A stretch of 64,000 bases of DNA, from assembly GCF_043945595.1 (NCBI RefSeq), contig NZ_JBIFNP010000001.1, forward strand, positions 5,208,001 to 5,272,000, written 5' to 3'. This DNA comes from Paenibacillus_S sp043945595 (GTDB taxonomy: Bacteria > Bacillota > Bacilli > Paenibacillales > NBRC-103111). Positions 8,827 to 17,428 of this stretch are shown here, one piece after another. Positions within the stretch are counted from its first letter, which is position 1, and every line of letters starts with the position of its first letter. The notes under the pieces are model-generated. The model made no database searches. It was not told where the DNA came from and worked only from the letters and a program-made list of their open reading frames with translations. The position numbers and the translations under genes were made by a program.

Positions 8827-9161
8827 GGCCCCACCATCCGATCCAAAATAATAAATTGTTGCCCGCCCTGGACCCGAATTAAGAGAACAATATCTCCGAC
8901 CTCTAAACCGCGGCGAATAGTGATCGTCGTGAGCGACTCCCCTGTGACTCCGTCTGCTGTCGAGTGGCTATGCTTTAAGTCCAGCTCAAGCAGCGTAAGA
9001 GATTCCGGGACAAGTAAAAAATCCTCTGTCAGAGTAAAACGCTGCTCAACGTTTACTTCCAGAGGATTTGTATTTGTTACAGTCCCGGGTAAAATAGCCA
9101 CCGGGTTCGTGGCATCGTAAGCGCCTACGCCTGCTTGCTTTATTAAATCAAGAAGCCTCAC
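8823..9161 (-). CDS. xkdR: DUF2577 baseplate protein (XkdR)
   Basis: 112 residues. An N-terminal helix is followed by an OB-like beta domain with VGDIVLLIRVQGGQQFIILDRM, characteristic of the XkdR/DUF2577 family associated with the tail spike. It overlaps xkdQ by 4 nt (coupled start). Confidence 0.88.
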   Translation of the reverse strand: MRLLDLIKQAGVGAYDATNPVAILPGTVTNTNPLEVNVEQRFTLTEDFLLVPESLTLLELDLKHSHSTADGVTGESLTTITIRRGLEVGDIVLLIRVQGGQQFIILDRMVGP

Positions 9162-10156
9162 TTCGCCACCTCCACCTTCGCATCGCCGATCCGCATGTCA
9201 AACAAATCGAGTGTCATCGTGTGATCGTTCCCCTCGAATTTATGCGTACAATCGTTTACCATAAAGCGTTGGTTCATCCCTATTTCCTCAAGATTTATGG
9301 AAAGGTACCTGCCGGCGCGGACCCGAATATCTCCGATCGCTTCAACCTGGAAGCTCCGGGATATCCTATTCTTGAGATTCATCAAATTTTTAAGCGCTTG
9401 GTTGATTTGGGCTTCATTCATATTTTCATCAACGGTTTGAAACAACATCAGGAGGCCCCACTTGGCAATATTGTCCGTGTCCTTTTCGACGTATAGTTGC
9501 CGTACTCCCGACTTTTTATTGTCTTTTGCAAGCACCACCACATTGTAGGAATCCTCTATGGAGACCTTGTGCTTATAATCAAACATGAGACTGATGTCCC
9601 CCAAGGACAAATCCAGCACGAGCTGCTCCGCATCCTGCAGCGCGAGCTCCCCAAAATTATCGTAAAATATATACTGCTTCCCTGTCTCAACCAGCGTAGC
9701 CTGTAGCACCTTGCAAATGATGTCCATCACCTTGATGCCGTCCTCCGATATCTTCGGTATCTTATAACCGGTATCGGCCAATTCGCCCGTCTTCAGCTGG
9801 TACTTGTCGGCGAACTGCTGTATAACCTGGGTCGCTGTGATGTTGGATTTCAGCATGTAATCGTTCACCATCAGGTAACGGAGCTGATCGTAGGCTGTGA
9901 TTTTTACTTCCTCGTCCCGTCCTCTCTCGATGGTAAAGAGATATCCATAGAACATATCCTCATCATCATACCGGACTCGGATAACATCTCCCACGTTGTA
10001 TTTGAATTCTGTTGCTTCATAGAGGCCGCCACGAATCATCGTAATTTCAAAGGATGAAGCCTTGCCTACACGGCTTGTCTTGTAGGTGGCTTCAGAGACA
10101 ATGCCCGAAATATCCCACAAGTACCCATCCCGGTTGTCAATTTGGATCTCAAGCAT
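9158..10156 (-). CDS. xkdQ: XkdQ-like baseplate hub protein
   Basis: 332 residues. It belongs by content and position to the XkdQ/YqbQ group, often labelled hydrolase but structurally a gp27/gpD-like hub. Visible features are an N-terminal beta barrel (ISGIVSEATYKTSRVGKASSFEI), VIRVRYDDEDMFYGYLFTIER and the C-terminal RVRAGRYLSINLEEIGM. It forms the hub through which the tape measure passes. No catalytic residues can be named. Confidence 0.85.
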   Translation of the reverse strand: MLEIQIDNRDGYLWDISGIVSEATYKTSRVGKASSFEITMIRGGLYEATEFKYNVGDVIRVRYDDEDMFYGYLFTIERGRDEEVKITAYDQLRYLMVNDYMLKSNITATQVIQQFADKYQLKTGELADTGYKIPKISEDGIKVMDIICKVLQATLVETGKQYIFYDNFGELALQDAEQLVLDLSLGDISLMFDYKHKVSIEDSYNVVVLAKDNKKSGVRQLYVEKDTDNIAKWGLLMLFQTVDENMNEAQINQALKNLMNLKNRISRSFQVEAIGDIRVRAGRYLSINLEEIGMNQRFMVNDCTHKFEGNDHTMTLDLFDMRIGDAKVEVAK

Positions 10157-10166
10157 GCGATTCTCC

Positions 10167-10919
10167 TCAATTCTGCGGAATCTTAAGAACCGTACCAGCC
10201 GGGAGACCGAGGTAGAACTTGTCCTCAGGAATATTATTGAGTTTCTGGATCTCTCTTGCCCTGCCGTCGTTACCCAATAGGCGTTTGGCCACTTCCATTA
10301 GCGATTCTCCGTCGCGCCGAAGCGTATATGTCTCAGGACGGACTCTCTCATCCGGCCGATCTGGAGGCTGCTGTACAAGTACAGTCTCTCCGTTCTCCTG
10401 CGTAACGACCGTTACACGACGGGCTGAGTAGAAAACGTACTCCTTAAGCTTCAGCGTGTATTCAATGTCGCCAGGCGAACCGGCAACTTCCTTCCATTCG
10501 AATGATTCGATGGAGGCGGGGAAATTAAGATCCGAAAATTTATATTTGCCTGCTGCAAAAGCTAAAGCCTTATAGCTCCCTGCAAATATAAAGCGAATGG
10601 GATGCTTACTTTCCATCCACTTTCTTATTAAATTGATATAATGCATCGGAACAAATAAGGAAACGTTGCTGTTCACAAAGGGATAATACTGACTGGGAAA
10701 GATACTACTGAAGGTGACTTCTTTCAGCTTCGGGCTCTGAATCACGTTGACTTCGCCGGCGCGAGTTTCATCCGTTCCTCCCCCTTTACCAACGATATTA
10801 TATGTCTTTCCCTGCCCTTGTTCCTTAACCTCAATCGATTCTGGATTTACCGGGATCTGAAAACTCTCAGCCTGATTATTCCAACTTAAATAAATCCCAT
10901 ACTCCTGCTCTTCTGCCAT
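10167..10919 (-). CDS. xkdP: LysM-domain tail protein (XkdP)
   Basis: 250 residues from ATG 10919 (MAEEQEYGIYLSWNN); an AGGAGG lies 11 nt upstream, and the longer reading from 10955 has no site. The N-terminal 170 residues are the gp53-like baseplate domain. Residues about 195-248 are a LysM domain (TYTLRRDGESLMEVAKRLLG ... NNIPEDKFYLGLPAGTVLKIP) that can contact peptidoglycan. It joins hub to tube. Unusually, it is separated from the tape measure gene by a secreted cargo gene. Confidence 0.88.
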   Translation of the reverse strand: MAEEQEYGIYLSWNNQAESFQIPVNPESIEVKEQGQGKTYNIVGKGGGTDETRAGEVNVIQSPKLKEVTFSSIFPSQYYPFVNSNVSLFVPMHYINLIRKWMESKHPIRFIFAGSYKALAFAAGKYKFSDLNFPASIESFEWKEVAGSPGDIEYTLKLKEYVFYSARRVTVVTQENGETVLVQQPPDRPDERVRPETYTLRRDGESLMEVAKRLLGNDGRAREIQKLNNIPEDKFYLGLPAGTVLKIPQN

Positions 10920-10956
10920 TCTGTTACCAACCTCCTTAGGGCTGTTTTTATGCATA

Positions 10957-10981
10957 GAAAAAGCCCCGATATTTAGGGGCT
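10957..10981 (-). terminator. Intrinsic terminator of the cargo gene
   Basis: On the minus strand AGCCCC and GGGGCT pair around an 8-nt loop, followed by TTTTTC. It lies 8 nt after the stop of the secreted-protein gene, giving that gene its own transcription end inside the tail operon. Confidence 0.75.
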
Positions 10982-10988
10982 CTCATCG

Positions 10989-11786
10989 CTATTTCAAAAT
11001 ACCAGCTTTTTGCAAGTCAGCAATGTTAAAGAAAATACCATGGTCGAATTTTTTTAATCTAACACCATTCGATGTAATCTCCTCAGCATTAGTTTCATCT
11101 CTAAAGCCATGCGGCAAAGGGAATCTATAGAATATCTCTTGCTTCATGGTTCCGGGAGCTGTTCTTATTACATAATCGTCGTTATCGTAGCCAACATCGC
11201 CATATACATCCACCAAAAAACCGGCATCTATCCAACCCTCAGCAAAAGTAGGAGGTAATTCATCTCCTCTTATTTGAGCGATGACAAAACCCGCACTATC
11301 CTGATCGGTAAAACGCCCTTTATAATGGTCGTCTTTGTCGTAGGCATAGAACACGGTCTCACCATTCTCTTGAACCAGCCCTTTCTGCACAATGACCTGA
11401 GTATCAGGTTTTAATGTGGCGCCGCTTGGCGTGCCACCAGTAACTTGGCCAGCCGCCTCTGGGCTTAGGTCGTGCATGTATTTTAATTCATCACCCTGCC
11501 CGATGCCAAGCGTTGTTCCTCCGGCGGCCGTTACGATCTCTACGCGCTTTGCTTCATCGTTCCATTTGTAATTGACCCCGGTAATATCCCCGAGCTTTGC
11601 GAGCGGTACGTAGGTGCTGCCTTCGTAGTTCAGGATCGGAGCAGCTGCATCCTTATACTCCTTGCCGTTGACGACAAGGGGATAGGAAACCTCTGTCAGG
11701 ATATATTGCTTGATCGAATCTGCAAAAGCTGTGACGCTCATGGTTAGGGCGCTGCCGATCAAAATGCCGGTAATAAGCTTTTTCAT
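10989..11786 (-). CDS. Secreted protein with copper-amine-oxidase-N-like domain; prophage cargo (moron)
   Basis: 265 residues. Residues 1-22 are a clear signal peptide (MKKLITGILIGSALTMSVTAFA). Residues 35-90 match the surface-associated domain often labelled Cu amine oxidase N-terminal (PLVVNGKEYKDAAAPILNYEGS, split here; TYVPLAKLGDITG; NYKWNDEAKRVEIV), common in Paenibacillus secreted proteins. The remainder is not recognised. The gene lies between xkdP and the tape measure, has its own promoter-like elements and terminator, and has a ribosome site inside a perfect inverted repeat. This suggests expression in the lysogen and not in the late transcript. Its effect on the host is unknown. Confidence 0.75.
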   Translation of the reverse strand: MKKLITGILIGSALTMSVTAFADSIKQYILTEVSYPLVVNGKEYKDAAAPILNYEGSTYVPLAKLGDITGVNYKWNDEAKRVEIVTAAGGTTLGIGQGDELKYMHDLSPEAAGQVTGGTPSGATLKPDTQVIVQKGLVQENGETVFYAYDKDDHYKGRFTDQDSAGFVIAQIRGDELPPTFAEGWIDAGFLVDVYGDVGYDNDDYVIRTAPGTMKQEIFYRFPLPHGFRDETNAEEITSNGVRLKKFDHGIFFNIADLQKAGILK

Positions 11787-11789
11787 GCC

Positions 11790-11841
11790 TGGTATAACCT
11801 CCTGTAAGATAATACCTTTATTCTATCAGGAGGTTATACCA
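11790..11841 (-). promoter_or_regulatory. Perfect 15-bp inverted repeat masking the cargo-gene ribosome site
   Basis: TGGTATAACCTCCTG at 11790-11804 and CAGGAGGTTATACCA at 11827-11841 are exact complements with a 22-nt spacer. On the minus-strand mRNA the downstream arm carries the AGGAGG of the cargo gene and the upstream arm carries CCTCCT. A read-through transcript would bury the ribosome site. A transcript starting in the spacer would leave it open. Confidence 0.75.
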
Positions 11842-11863
11842 TTTTCCAGACTTTTACTGTCAA
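11820..11863 (-). promoter_or_regulatory. Probable promoter(s) of the cargo gene inside the inverted repeat
   Basis: An extended -10 TGATAGAAT (TAGAAT at 11825-11820) has TGGAAA 17 nt upstream, so transcription would begin near 11813 in the repeat spacer. A second candidate pairs TTGACA (11863-11858, overlapping the tape-measure stop codon) with TATAAC (11838-11833), at a long 19-nt spacing. Either would remove most or all of the masking arm from the transcript. Confidence 0.5.
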
Positions 11864-13945
11864 TACATCCCCTGCGCGGAGTTCGCGACTTCCTTCACCA
11901 TCGCATCTTCAATCTGCCGGATGATCTCATCAACGCTCGTGGGATGGTTAATATCGCCGGTTGTTACCTGTACCGTAGGCGTCAGCGTCACAAAATTCTG
12001 GATGTTCTTCATCTCGGCTAGCTCGCGCATGACCTTCAGGTCTTCGCTGGAGATATCAACCTTATCCTTGATTTTACCAATTTCATTGACCTTATCGATG
12101 GTAGACCAGGCATCGCCCTTTTCTTTCAGACCATCCATAGCGTTGCTCATGGTCGCGAACAATCCGGTGCCATATTCCATACCGCTGTTAAAAGCTGCTC
12201 CCATACTTTTTTCCTGCATTTTATACTTCGAGAAATCCACTACATTTTTATCTGTTGTCGGTTTCTCCAGCTGATCCATCATATTTTTAAGCGAATCACT
12301 CACTGTATGGACATTATTCTCGTCCAACAGTTTTGCAGGCTCGATCTTGAAGCCGGGTATTTTATTTATCGCATCAATCATCCAGTTGAAGCCTTGGATC
12401 GCAAGGTTAATGCCTTCTAGCATTGTCTTGGAAAACGAGCTGGAGAAATCTTCAGCCCCTCGAACCATGTTGTACAGGTGCCCTAAAAAATCTTTGGAAA
12501 GATCATAAAAGAGTTTTTGCACGGCATAAACCGGATCGATAAACACATTAACAAAGAACTCCGCAAAGCTAAGGATGACATTCCATAAGTACGCAACCTT
12601 GTTCCATAAAAATGCAAATAGCATGCCGAATAAGCCTGCCACTACACCGACAATTGTTTGCGTAGATACGCCAAGCTTATTCAGCGCCGTAATGACAAGG
12701 GCAATGGCAGCAATGACAGCCAGGATCGGCCACGCTACAGCTACCCATGTGACGATCATCTGTGCGGCAAGTACGCCGAGTACAATGCCAACGCCCAACA
12801 AGATGTTTTTTACCAGGCCCATATGATTACTCACTAGCCCTACAAACCATGCTACACCGTCCGCAGCAAGCCGTATGCTGGCCGTGAAGCCGTTCATAAA
12901 CCCTTCGCCTTGCTTTGAGTTCATAAGGCTCATAAGGGACTGGGTAAGCTTTTGCAGCGGTCCGATTGGTTCCGTTAATCGTCGCGACCCACTCCGCCGC
13001 TTTATTCTTTCCAATAGTCATGGCCTGCCCAAACGTAACCGGCATTTTGGCAAACAGCTGATTAATATAAGCATCCTGCTTTGCAAACGCTGCGACAATC
13101 TTAGCTGATGTCAGCTCCCCATCAGCCCCCATTTGCTTCAGCGATCCCCTTGCTACGCCCAAACCGTCCGCCAGCACCTTCATCAGCATCGGGGCCGTTT
13201 CACTTAAGGACCGCAGTTCATCCCCCTGCAGCACGCCGCTGGACAGGGCTTGGGACATTTGCAGGATCGCGCTCTTGCTTTCCTCTGCATTCGCGCCGCC
13301 TGTCACCAGCAACTTGTTAAACCGTGACGTAAAGTCCAGCACATCCTGATTGCTTTTAAATACTCCCTGCGTGGAAGATCCCAGCTGCGCAACCATCTTT
13401 GCAGTTTCCGCATAGGCCTGGCGCGTGTTATTTGCCACAGCCATGACTTTCTGCTGCAGCTCGAGCTGGGTTTGTGTGCCATCATTCATCAGAGACAATC
13501 GCGCATTGGCCCCGGCGATCTCGTCGCCCCAGTTCATAAACTCAATGGCCTTATGGACCGCTTCGATAGATAAATAGGTGGCCACCACCCCCTTAAGCGT
13601 CTCAGCCAGTCCGCCAGCTTCAGCATGCGTAGCCTGCATATTTCGCGTAACCTGGCCTTGCTGCGTCGCCATCTGCTGCTGTTTGGACAAGATGGATACC
13701 ATCTGCTGATTTAGATGGATGATTTGCTGCAGCGACCCCTGTATCGCCTGACCTATATTTCCCGCTGGCGATGAGTGGGCGGGCTGCATATTGCTCCCCG
13801 GTAAATTCGGGCTAAGCGGATTTTGCAGAGTTTGATGGAGATGATTTGCGTTGGTGATGGCCTGATGGAGCCCGTTGTTAAATCTATTTAGCACATTGGA
13901 GAATGAGTCGAAAATCTGTAAGCTCGTGCCTACTGTTGCAGCCAT
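11860..13945 (-). pseudogene. Tail tape measure protein, frameshifted
   Basis: The N-terminal part (to about 12970 from ATG 13945) has the tape-measure N-domain (SLSETAPMLMKVLADGLGVARG; FGQAMTIGKNKAAEWVATI). The C-terminal part (11860 to about 12980) continues with EPIGPLQKLTQSLMSLMNS, several hydrophobic helices and a coiled-coil end. The frames differ by one base. Removing one A from the ATTAAC at 12975-12979 joins them as VATITEPIGPLQK. Together they give about 694 residues, short for a PBSX-type tape measure and implying a fairly short tail. As sequenced, the C-terminal half would not be attached. Confidence 0.8.
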
Positions 13946-13988
13946 AGTATCTCCTTCCCGGGCCCGAGGCCGCTAAAAAGCAGGCCCA

Positions 13989-14608
13989 CTAATCCTTTTT
14001 CTTAGCTGCCTCTGCCTCTTTTTTAGCTGCAACGCCGATAGACGCGAACACAAAAGCCCTCTCCCTGATCGGCAAGGAAAGGATTTCATTCGGCAGCTTC
14101 CGCAGTCGATGCAGCGCATAGTGAAGGAGGACTGCAAGGGGATCGGGCTCACATCGACCTCCCTCCCCGTCCCATCCTCCTTCAATTAGTTTTTTGCTTC
14201 TTCCACCAGCTCATTAATGTCATTATCAAAGCCATTGATTTCTTGCACCTTCAGCAGTAGGTTGGCATACTCGCCGGCAAGAAGCATTCTGCGGATAAGC
14301 ACTTCTGCTCCGCGTACACCGTACGAGTTTTGCAGCTCCCCGTCCTTCAAGTTCGGGAACACGACACTGGCGGCGGCGAGCCTTGCTAAGTATTCCGTCT
14401 GGTCCGTCTCTGTGACATGTTGCCCACCACGGCCCTTGACCCGCTTCGTTGCCGCCTTCCGAAGAGCGTCGTTTTGATCCTCGGAAATTGCTTGCAACTT
14501 CCATGGAATAGGATTCCCTTGCTCATCTTTAAATCTCTCGGATACGATAACGTCCTCTGTGGTTTCCATTGCAACGTTTTGTGCAAAAAATGCGCTAAGC
14601 GTACTCAT
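13989..14608 (-). CDS. Tail assembly chaperone, long form made by -1 frameshift (gpGT-like)
   Basis: Translation of the XkdN-like gene meets the slippery heptamer A AAA AAC (14195-14189) immediately before its TAA. A -1 slip reads on as LIEGGWDGEGGRCEPDPLAV and ends LPIRERAFVFASIGVAAKKE plus AEAAKKKD, stop at 13989-13991, adding 66 residues. The extension is open and protein-like (acidic, helical, lysine-rich end), and no start codon with a ribosome site precedes it. This matches the conserved G/GT chaperone frameshift of long-tailed phages. Confidence 0.8.
14186..14608 (-). CDS. xkdN: Tail assembly chaperone, short form (XkdN)
   Basis: 140 residues (MSTLSAFFAQNVAMETTEDV...). Features such as VIVSERFKDEQGNPIPWKLQ and the helix GVRGAEVLIRRMLLAGEYAN match phage XkdN/gpG-type chaperones, which coat the tape measure during tube assembly. 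It lies between the tube gene and the tape measure, and ends EEAKN at TAA 14186. The normal frame yields this short form. Confidence 0.88.
   Translation of the reverse strand: MSTLSAFFAQNVAMETTEDVIVSERFKDEQGNPIPWKLQAISEDQNDALRKAATKRVKGRGGQHVTETDQTEYLARLAAASVVFPNLKDGELQNSYGVRGAEVLIRRMLLAGEYANLLLKVQEINGFDNDINELVEEAKN
14189..14195 (-). promoter_or_regulatory. Programmed -1 frameshift site A AAA AAC
   Basis: On the minus strand GCA AAA AAC TAA ends xkdN. The heptamer A AAA AAC fits X XXY YYZ exactly and is followed by the stop. Slipping by -1 gives AAA AAA then CTA ATT GAA, opening a 66-codon extension. Confidence 0.8.
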
Positions 14609-14611
14609 TGT

Positions 14612-15091
14612 TTAATTACCTCCTTGGTTTGTTGGGGCCTTTAGCGCTGTGAATTTATCCTGTAAATCCCAATCATCAAAAGTAAAAGTGACTTCCTCTT
14701 CCAGGGCTTCCGAGTCAACATCAAACGCTGCGATCGTCAGTTCGTCGATGTTAACGTTTTTCACTACCGTCGTTTGCTTACCGATCGAGGACGACGGATC
14801 CATATTTGACACCTGGATATCAAAGTAAGTATCGATCCCATTTTTGGTGTAATCCAGCATGATTTCGCGGAATTTAGATGTAACTGAGTAAATAGTCATG
14901 CTGCCCGTGCCGGTAAAGCCATTGGCTTTATTTTGAGTTCCCCGCTTGCCCAACGTGCGCATCTCTTTCTTATTCTTCTTGAGTTTCGCCTCAAATTTCT
15001 TAGCGTAGAACATTTCTTCAACTTCCCCGTTGATGGTTGCGTAGGCTGTTGCTTCTTGACCGCTGATCGTGTCCTTTGCCTGAAGGAACAT
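14612..15091 (-). CDS. xkdM: Tail tube protein (XkdM)
   Basis: 159 residues. MFLQAKDTISGQEATAYATI and the conserved GKRGTQNKANGFTGTGSMTI identify the XkdM/tube family. It polymerises into the inner tube beneath the sheath. It is 3 nt from the sheath gene and followed by xkdN, the canonical order. Confidence 0.92.
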   Translation of the reverse strand: MFLQAKDTISGQEATAYATINGEVEEMFYAKKFEAKLKKNKKEMRTLGKRGTQNKANGFTGTGSMTIYSVTSKFREIMLDYTKNGIDTYFDIQVSNMDPSSSIGKQTTVVKNVNIDELTIAAFDVDSEALEEEVTFTFDDWDLQDKFTALKAPTNQGGN

Positions 15092-15094
15092 ATG

Positions 15095-16408
15095 CTACAT
15101 CACCTTCACTTTCGTATAAATCTTTTCGACCGCATCCACCGGTTGAACATTCAGTTCCACATAGACGCTATCCGAATCATCCCCCTGCGTGATGACCACA
15201 TCTGTCTGCGAGTCAAAGTTCTGCAGGGCGCCAATGGACTGCAGTGTATCCAGGTACTTGATATATTGATTTTTAAGCAGGTTACGGCCATCCGGATTAT
15301 TATCAATCTTCCCGACGTAGAATGATTCGAAAATATTCTTAAGGTCGTTGTTGATCGCATCCAGCACACGAATTACCCTGTTTTTGGAGAACATTTTGGC
15401 CTTTTCCGGCGTGAAGGCCGTCAGCGTGTTAAGATCTACCTCCACCAGGGCTCGGCCCTGGTTCTGGGTAAATAGAAGCTCGCCTGCGAGAAGGGCAGTC
15501 TCAATCTGGCTATTAGTATAACGGGGATTTGCATCAATCGCATCATCATAGGCCGTATAGGTCAGAGACTCATTCACCTGCGCCGCAGCCTCTGCGCCGG
15601 CCACCCAAGCCGTAGCGGATACAGAATCTAGCGTGGTGCCATCCGAGAGGATAACGCCGTTTTTGACACTGATCACACCCTCATAGTTCGCAGATGGGTA
15701 ATTCTCTACGACCAGCTGAATTTTCTGCCCCTCGACATCCCGCAGGCGTTTTGTAAAGGCGACATAGAGGGATTTCAGCGTGCTGTCGTTACTCGGCAGC
15801 GCCACTGTTTGAAAATCAAAAACTTCGATAGCAGCTAGGTAATCCGTATGGTCGCTATTGGTTACCGTGCCATCTGCCCCGCCCGTTAATGCCGCTCCGG
15901 CCGTGGCTGTGAGTGATCCTGAACCGCTGAAATCGACCCAATCATTGGATACCAAACCTGCTATATTAGCTACCGTTTGGGTATCCATCTCAGCAGCACC
16001 TAGAAGTGTTTTGACATCAAACTTGGTGTTGTCGTCAATGTTGGCCTGGATCACGACCTTCAGGTCATTCCCTCGGACGCCGCCGTATTTGGCTGTCGCC
16101 GTTAAGCTGCCGACCGTTGCCGTTGCCTTCGTCCCGACATTCAGCCGGTACAAGAGCAGTGTTTTGGCGCGCTTGAGCGCTTCGCGGATCAGGAGTAACG
16201 CCGGATCGGTGATATCATATCCCAGCAGCGTTTTTACGTTATCGCCCGCATTGATGGTCAGTACCTGCTTCGCCGGCGCCCACGGCAGCTTGAGCGCCAT
16301 TGTCGCAATGCCCCGTTCGCCTAGCGAACCGAGCGTCGCTGCACTCGCAAAATTGAAATATACCCCAGGTCTGACCTTATTTTGAGTTGTCCATGTGCCT
16401 CCGGCCAT
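15095..16408 (-). CDS. xkdK: Tail sheath protein (XkdK)
   Basis: 437 residues. GGTWTTQNKVRPGVYFNF at the N-terminus, LTGGADGTVTNSDHTDYLAA in the middle and the C-terminal NPDGRNLLKNQYIKYLDTLQ match phage sheath proteins. It forms the contractile outer tube, which shows that the phage is a myovirus. It is full length for the family. Confidence 0.95.
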   Translation of the reverse strand: MAGGTWTTQNKVRPGVYFNFASAATLGSLGERGIATMALKLPWAPAKQVLTINAGDNVKTLLGYDITDPALLLIREALKRAKTLLLYRLNVGTKATATVGSLTATAKYGGVRGNDLKVVIQANIDDNTKFDVKTLLGAAEMDTQTVANIAGLVSNDWVDFSGSGSLTATAGAALTGGADGTVTNSDHTDYLAAIEVFDFQTVALPSNDSTLKSLYVAFTKRLRDVEGQKIQLVVENYPSANYEGVISVKNGVILSDGTTLDSVSATAWVAGAEAAAQVNESLTYTAYDDAIDANPRYTNSQIETALLAGELLFTQNQGRALVEVDLNTLTAFTPEKAKMFSKNRVIRVLDAINNDLKNIFESFYVGKIDNNPDGRNLLKNQYIKYLDTLQSIGALQNFDSQTDVVITQGDDSDSVYVELNVQPVDAVEKIYTKVKVM

Positions 16409-16597
16409 TTATTGGACCACCTTCCGTGCAAAATTTTCTACGATGCCTGTTACCTGATCGATTGTATAGCTCTCGTCAGCCTTAAGCAGCGCACTTAATA
16501 CGTCCTTCTGCTGCACCGTAAAGATCTTTGATTCCAAAAACTGCTGCTTGGAATATGTCGGAGCAATAGGCTCGTCAGTTTTATCTTTTACGCTCAT
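16409..16597 (-). CDS. Hypothetical phage protein before the sheath gene
   Basis: 62 residues (MSVKDKTDEPIAPTYSKQQF...). A small gene at this place is common in PBSX-like phages. The motif YSKQQFLESKIFTVQQKDVL recurs in such products as I recall them. Possibly a tail-completion factor; function unknown. It overlaps the terminator-protein gene by 4 nt. Confidence 0.65.
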   Translation of the reverse strand: MSVKDKTDEPIAPTYSKQQFLESKIFTVQQKDVLSALLKADESYTIDQVTGIVENFARKVVQ

Positions 16598-17022
16598 TTA
16601 AGGTAGCCCTCCTGTTCAAGTTGCTGCATTTTCGGTACCTGGTCGGCAGTTTTCATCAGGTGAACCGTGAAGCCGACAAAGAAATGCAGCACGTCGTCAA
16701 TCACTTCATACCGATGATCCAGACCGCGACAGAGCTGGCCGTCTACTTCAACGTATACCATAGCCTCGTACAACCGCTCCGCTATTGCCCGGCAATCTTC
16801 TTTTTTTGTCAGACTTTTAGGATCCGGAAAGAAGTGAACATTAAAAAGTAACGATCGAATATAACGCCGATTGACACCTCTGGTCTGCCCACTGTTGACT
16901 TGAAGAACAAAAAAAGCAGGCTCGGTAAAGCCCTGCTTAATCTGCTCGTCGTATAATGGCAGTTCCGGATCGATCTCCGAGAGTCTAGCCAGAATGCCGT
17001 TTTTAATTTGATCTTCGATCAA
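16594..17022 (-). CDS. Tail terminator protein (XkdJ/DUF6838-like)
   Basis: 142 residues. LPLYDEQIKQGFTEPAFFVL and the N-terminal helix are typical of the DUF6838 tail-terminator family, which caps the tube and sets tail length. It is flanked by the gp10-like gene and the sheath, as expected. Confidence 0.8.
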   Translation of the reverse strand: MIEDQIKNGILARLSEIDPELPLYDEQIKQGFTEPAFFVLQVNSGQTRGVNRRYIRSLLFNVHFFPDPKSLTKKEDCRAIAERLYEAMVYVEVDGQLCRGLDHRYEVIDDVLHFFVGFTVHLMKTADQVPKMQQLEQEGYLK

Positions 17023-17023
17023 T

Positions 17024-17428
17024 CTACCACCCCAGCATTCGTTTCAAGAACTGATCCAGCTTTCGTTCAAGTATGCCGGACAATTCCCTCTCAAGCTCAT
17101 CTACCGATTTCGTCAGCATGAATCTGCCTTCGACCCAACCCTTGTGATTACGGGTCCGGTGACCATACTCAACGTACATTGCATATTCCACCGGATTGAT
17201 GACTTCGATTTGCACCGTATTCCCGACTCGAGTAATTTGTCCGATTGTCCAGCCCTTGCGAAGGTCGCCGGTATCAACAGGTGTTCTAGCGATGACTTTC
17301 GCAAGTAAGCGGGCTGCAAGTTCGTTCAAGCATTCTTCAACAAAACCGGGAAACCGCCGCTCTGTTTCGGCGAGCGCTTGTTGCAACTCCTTCAGCTCAT
17401 CGAATTCAAACCTACCGATACTGCTCAT
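17024..17428 (-). CDS. xkdI: HK97 gp10-like tail-completion protein (XkdI)
   Basis: 134 residues with the gp10 core IARTPVDTGDLRKGWTIGQI and INPVEYAMYVEYGHRTRNHK. It sits at the head-tail joint. It overlaps the preceding xkdH-like gene by 4 nt. Confidence 0.9.
   Translation of the reverse strand: MSSIGRFEFDELKELQQALAETERRFPGFVEECLNELAARLLAKVIARTPVDTGDLRKGWTIGQITRVGNTVQIEVINPVEYAMYVEYGHRTRNHKGWVEGRFMLTKSVDELERELSGILERKLDQFLKRMLGW

Noticed and set aside
13973..14185. 70-residue minus-strand frame after xkdN
   Set aside because: It is Cys/Arg-rich and has no ribosome site. The overlapping -1 frame of xkdN gives a far more protein-like product.
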